64,000 bases of DNA, from contig NZ_BBBI01000002.1 in NCBI RefSeq assembly GCF_001315985.1, positions 1-64,000 of the forward strand. The letters run 5' to 3'. The translations under genes and the position numbers were made by a program. The stretch's first letter is position 1; every line of letters begins with the position of its first letter. Positions 60,371-64,000 of this stretch are shown here, piece after piece. The DNA is from Vulcanisaeta distributa JCM 11216 (lineage in GTDB: Archaea > Thermoproteota > Thermoprotei > Thermoproteales > Thermocladiaceae). The notes beneath the pieces were generated by a model. It did not search any database. It was not told the DNA's origin and saw only the letters and a list, made by a program, of their open reading frames with translations.

Positions 60371-60995
60371 GTTTGCGGGACGTGACCAAATCCATTAAAT
60401 ATTTCGGTATTGGCTTATTATTCGTACCTATGGGCATGCCGTAACTCACAATTATTGGAATTATACCCTCCCAATGCCTATCACTACTAACGATTGGCCC
60501 ACCATCCCTCCTCTTAATTGCAAAGTCCTCTATCCTAATCCTAACAACGGCCACCGATTCCAACTCATTGGTTGTTGGTAACTCAGTATCGTTTAGTCTG
60601 CCAGGTACTAATCGATTAATTAGTAATTGAAACACACGGAGTTTTTCGCTTAAGTCGTTAATGAAGGATCCCCCCCTGCCATATATGATGGCTGATTCAT
60701 AATTTATTGAATTATTGCATAAATTGCTCGAGAGCACTATGCCATGAACCTCAGTAACAGCTATCACAATTGGAGATCCACTACCAATTATCTTAATCAA
60801 CCTGCTGTCCGGTGAACCATGCATGTATATGTATTGATCATCATTGACATAAAGCATTGGTATTACGTATGGTTCACCACCGTCAATGAAGCCAACGTGA
60901 CATACGAAATTCCTATTCAGTATCCTCATTAATTCATCCTTATCATACGAGGCTCTCTCACTGTACCTTATCACCTTAACCTTACGAAAACCCAT
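60363..60995 (-). CDS. FMN-binding split-barrel protein (pyridoxamine oxidase/NimA-like)
   Basis: 210 residues. The core ILNRNFVCHVGFIDGGEPYVIPMLYVNDDQYIYMHGSPDSRLIKII is typical of the NimA-like group of FMN-binding split barrels. The substrate is unknown; these are flavin-dependent oxidoreductases. Frame intact; a C7 tract near 60671 gives GRGGSF. The end overlaps the cDPG synthetase stop by 8 bases, tail to tail. Confidence 0.82.
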   Translation of the reverse strand: MGFRKVKVIRYSERASYDKDELMRILNRNFVCHVGFIDGGEPYVIPMLYVNDDQYIYMHGSPDSRLIKIIGSGSPIVIAVTEVHGIVLSSNLCNNSINYESAIIYGRGGSFINDLSEKLRVFQLLINRLVPGRLNDTELPTTNELESVAVVRIRIEDFAIKRRDGGPIVSSDRHWEGIIPIIVSYGMPIGTNNKPIPKYLMDLVTSRKPT

Positions 60996-61043
60996 GCAAT
61001 TAGCAAGTCTTGAATTAATTTAAGAATTACCATAGCTTCTTAC

Positions 61044-61960
61044 TTATTCATGAACCCTGGACCTATCGTATGATTCCCACAACTCATCCATGCCAAAACT
61101 GTAGACCTTACCCAAAGTAACACTACGCCTTAGATATAGGTGCAGGTCAAGCTCGTCAGTAAACCCTATACCCCCCCATGCACCTGAATGCTATCCCTAA
61201 TCGTGTTTGGGACAACCCTTGATGCGTAATCCAACGCCATGGGCGCCAACTTCAGGTCATCGGCAGCCCTTAAGTATAGTGACCTGGCGAGTTCTATGTT
61301 GAGTGCCATATTCACCAATTTATGCTTCACAGCCTGGAATGCACCTATTGGTCTACCGAAGGCAATCCTCTTCTTTGCATAATCCACCGATAACTCGAGA
61401 GGCGGCTTACCGGTGCCCACTATGGCTGCGGATAATAAGAGCGCTACTAAGTCCCTATTCACACTTACCTTAGTACTCCTCCTAAAGCTGACTTGACACA
61501 ACTTCATCGAGTTATCGAAGGAGTTCAGGGGGGGCTTTACCGTGGCATCATCCTTCCAGATTAGGTTATCGCCGATTATTATGGCGTCGGCCCTATGCGC
61601 CTCGGGCGCCATGCCTGCGATATTTGATATCGATATTTTTAACCTACCCTCATACTTCTCATCGCCGAGTTCGTTACCCGTAGCTGCGGCTCCTATTATC
61701 GTCGTTACGACAATACCGGGCGGGAGCCTTGAACTTACCTCCTCCATCAGTATTGCCGCATCCCTCGGCTTAGCATCCCTGAAAAACTCAAACAAACCAA
61801 AATCCACCAAGGCCCTCCATAACTCATCAAGTACTGATACATCGCCCTCACCATAACTCCTTAGTTTAGTCGTTGACCAAGTCTTACTGAAGAGTTCATT
61901 CACGTTATTCAGTATTAACTTCAATTCATCACTTAGGTAATCCTTAACGCCAATAATCAT
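61044..61960 (-). CDS. Acyl-CoA dehydrogenase-like protein, second of a pair (one frameshift)
   Basis: About 305 residues, a divergent short acyl-CoA dehydrogenase. The C-terminal helical domain has FGRPIGAFQAVKHKLVNMAL and IQVHGGIGFTDELDLHLYLRR. A C7 near 61171 should be five to read HGGIGFTDE; the gene then continues to 61046-61044. The N-terminal part is shorter and weaker than in its partner. It starts 1 base after the partner's stop, so the two may form a heteromeric enzyme. Confidence 0.85.
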
Positions 61961-61961
61961 A

Positions 61962-63109
61962 CTAAACACCCTTTGGAAGTCCCAGTACGAGTTCTCCAAG
62001 GAGGTTACGCAGGATTTCGGAGGTGCCGGAGAGCAGTGTATAGCCCTTACTATCTATGTACCCAAAGGACCACTCAAACAAATCACCCTCAACAAGAGCC
62101 TCAGGACCCAACTTTGAAATAGCGGTTATGTATATCTTCTCAAGAGCCTCAGAAGCCAATAACTTTATTGAAGCGGTTTCAGGACCCACAATCTCACCCC
62201 CCCTCAATGCAAGCATGAGCATCCTATCATAGAGTTCCTTAATGGCTAAGGCCTCCTCGAGCAGCGCCAACGTATCCGCATCACGCTTTATCTCCGCCAA
62301 GTGCTTAGCAACGCTTACTGCGGCATAGGCGAAGGCGCCGCCTATGTTCAGTCTCTCGAAGTTCAGGGTAGTCATGGCAACTCTCCAACCCTCACCGACC
62401 TTGCCAACAACGTTCTCCCTGGGGGACCTTAACGTTATCCAGGAAAACCTCACTAAACCCCCCCGGCCTGCCATTGATCTGCTTAATGGGCCTGTAGGTA
62501 ATTCCCTCGGATTTCGTGTCCACGATAAACATAGTCAAGCCCCCTATGCCTCTCCTCAGGCGAGCCCGTCCTGGCGAGTAGTAGGTAGTAATTGGCCAGG
62601 TGAAAGTCACTGCTCCAGACCTTCCTGCCATTTATTATGAAATAATCACCCTTGTCCTCGGCCCTTGTGGTTATTGCGGCTAGGTCGGAGGCGCAGCATG
62701 GTTCTGAGAAGCCCTGGGCCCAAACGTCCTCGCACGTTAGTATCCTCTTCAGGTACTTCTTTTTCTGTTCCTCATTGCCGTGATAAAGAATAGCCGGGCC
62801 AGCGACGGATAAGCCAATGCCCGGGCAGCCGGGGGGGTAAACAATACCAAGGCTCAGCGCAACATCCCTTACTATTAATTCCTTCCTAACATCATCGCCA
62901 AACCCACCATATTCCTTAGGCCAACTTATACCAACCAAACCAGCTTCGTAAAGCGTTCTATGCCACCTAATGGCTGCATCAATGAATTTAGGGTCCTCAT
63001 AATACCAACCAATACCACCACGCCTAATCCTCATCTCAGGAGGAGCATTCCTAATGAACCAATCCCTAACATAATTCCTGAACCCCCCCTCGAGTTCAGT
63101 CTCTGGCAT
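61962..63109 (-). CDS. Acyl-CoA dehydrogenase (two frameshifts)
   Basis: About 382 residues, an FAD-dependent acyl-CoA dehydrogenase. ISWPKEYGGFGDDV, AQGFSEPCCASDLAAITTRAE and INGRKVWSS are family motifs. The C-terminus has GTSEILRNLLGELVLGLP. Breaks are a C5 for four near 62540 (RGLTMFIVDT) and a G5 for four near 62425 (VPRENVVGKVGEG). In archaea such genes act in fatty-acid or aromatic/steroid-like acid breakdown. Divergent from an acyl-CoA ligase, which supports a catabolic island. Confidence 0.9.
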
Positions 63110-63295
63110 ATAAAAATCTTAATTAATTAAATTATTTTTATAAGTATTGCTTTATCGTAAATAAATGACACGCATAAAATAATAGCAATATAATTTTCCT
63201 ATAGTATATTTAATAACTTATATGATTTAATGAACGAATTAAATAATATGTATTTCCGAGAAAAATTTAAATAAATTTTATTTATAATAAATTTA
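63110..63295. promoter_or_regulatory. Divergent promoter region, AT-rich
   Basis: 186 bases, strongly A/T-rich, between the dehydrogenase pair and the ligase. TATA-like ATTTTTATAAG (minus side, near 63133-63143) and AATTTAAATAAATTTTATT (plus side, near 63266-63284) face outward. A shared regulator could bind here; no clear palindrome is seen. Confidence 0.45.
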
Positions 63296-64000
63296 ATGAA
63301 AGAGCAGGTCTCGCAAGAACATAAGTATGATACTAGAGAAGAAATCTTTAATGAGATTATACCTGGTTATCAATTAACCATTGACAAAATACTCAAGACA
63401 GGCGTAACGTTATTTCCCAATAATGAGATTGTTTATTGGCCTCCAAATGGCCGTAGGCTTCGTTTTACATTTAGTGAGTTTAATGAGAGGGTTAACAAGC
63501 TTGGATGGGTCCTTAAGGAGCTTGGCGTGGTTGGTGGTGACCCGAGGAGGATGGGTACGAGGGTTGCCATCCTCGATTGGAACACGCATAGATTCCTTGA
63601 GTTGCTATATGCTGTTCCAATGTACGGCGCGGTGCTCCAACCGGTTAATATTAGGCTGGCCTCTGAGGAGATTATTTACGTGATGAATAAGTCCAAGGAC
63701 GAGGTAGCCTTTGTATATTCTGACTTCCTGCCATTGATAAAGGCAATAGCCCCCCCAAAGCTTGAGTACCTAAGGAAGATAGTCGTCATGCATGATGCGA
63801 GGAGCCAATAAAGATTGAGCGTATCGGCAATGCCGAGGTATACGATTATGAGGAGTTGATGAAGGAGGCCAGGGAATTCAATTACCCAGAGGAGCTCGAT
63901 GAGAGGACTGTCATGGTGATGATGTACACCTCAGGCACCACTGGGCTGCCCAAGGCAACGATATTTAGGCATAGGGAAATTGTACTACATGCAATTGCCG
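63296..64000 (+). CDS. AMP-forming acyl-CoA ligase, 3' end off window (one frameshift)
   Basis: The first 234 or so residues of an acyl-CoA synthetase. FTFSEFNERVNKLGWVLKELG, AILDWNTHRFLELLYAVPMYGAVLQPVNIRL, and the P-loop MMYTSGTTGLPKATIF near the right edge are typical. A C is missing near 63808 (SPIKIERIG expected). Tracts near 63750 adds a Pro. It would activate the acids oxidised by the divergent dehydrogenases. Confidence 0.9.

Overview
The window is 64 kb of a crenarchaeal chromosome. The RNA polymerase B subunit is unsplit, and the order rpoH-rpoB-rpoA'-rpoA''-rpl30e-nusA-rps12 is archaeal. Many genes start within a few bases of the expected transcription start, about 25-32 bases below a TATA-like box, which suggests leaderless mRNAs. 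PaREP1-family proteins and 'LFDPxPK' archaeal ATPases point to Thermoproteales. From protein resemblance I would guess the Vulcanisaeta/Caldivirga group; the genus is an inference.

Layout. 1-5 kb: metabolic genes (apgM, cutA, aldo/keto reductase, thiE), a short MscS channel and a YchF-type GTPase. 5-16 kb: argS, divergent from the RNA polymerase/ribosomal operon. 16-25 kb: a secreted protein, macro-domain hydrolase, palindrome-tagged ATPase, two MFS transporters (one coupled to a PfkB kinase), a coiled-coil protein, pelota and a p27-type zinc ribbon. 25-32 kb: a second aldo/keto reductase, truA, a radical SAM protein, aIF6 and FAU-1. 32.4-34.7 kb: an AT-rich three-gene cassette (tiny hydrophobic secreted peptide, membrane M48 protease, SpoIIM/DUF95 protein) that resembles a circular-bacteriocin maturation system and is the best candidate here for a little-described system. 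35-40 kb: PaREP1, ParA, a phosphoesterase, an array of small membrane proteins, tpiA and a second palindrome-tagged ATPase. 40-47 kb: aconitase, an NAD kinase fused to a winged helix, and rpoL. 47-51.5 kb: a membrane protein of unknown function and a McrBC-like AAA+/nuclease pair. 52-57 kb: a four-CBS protein with an HPF-like tail, a COG4080 protein, and complex I subunits A, a B-C fusion, and D. 57-64 kb: PaREP1, nurA, cyclic 2,3-diphosphoglycerate synthetase, an FMN protein, and two acyl-CoA dehydrogenases divergent from an acyl-CoA ligase that runs off the right end.

Sequence quality dominates the reading. By hand I count about 120 runs of G or C that are at least 6 long, and almost all are exactly 7. 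Against conserved families nearly every coding one is 3 bases too long, adding one Gly or Pro, even inside the invariant NADFDGD metal site of RNA polymerase. Separately, about 55 single-base indels in short homopolymers break about 35 genes that must be single proteins, such as argS, rpoB, acnA and tpiA. I annotate these as whole genes and give the breakpoints. I found no rRNA, tRNA, CRISPR array or complete insertion sequence.
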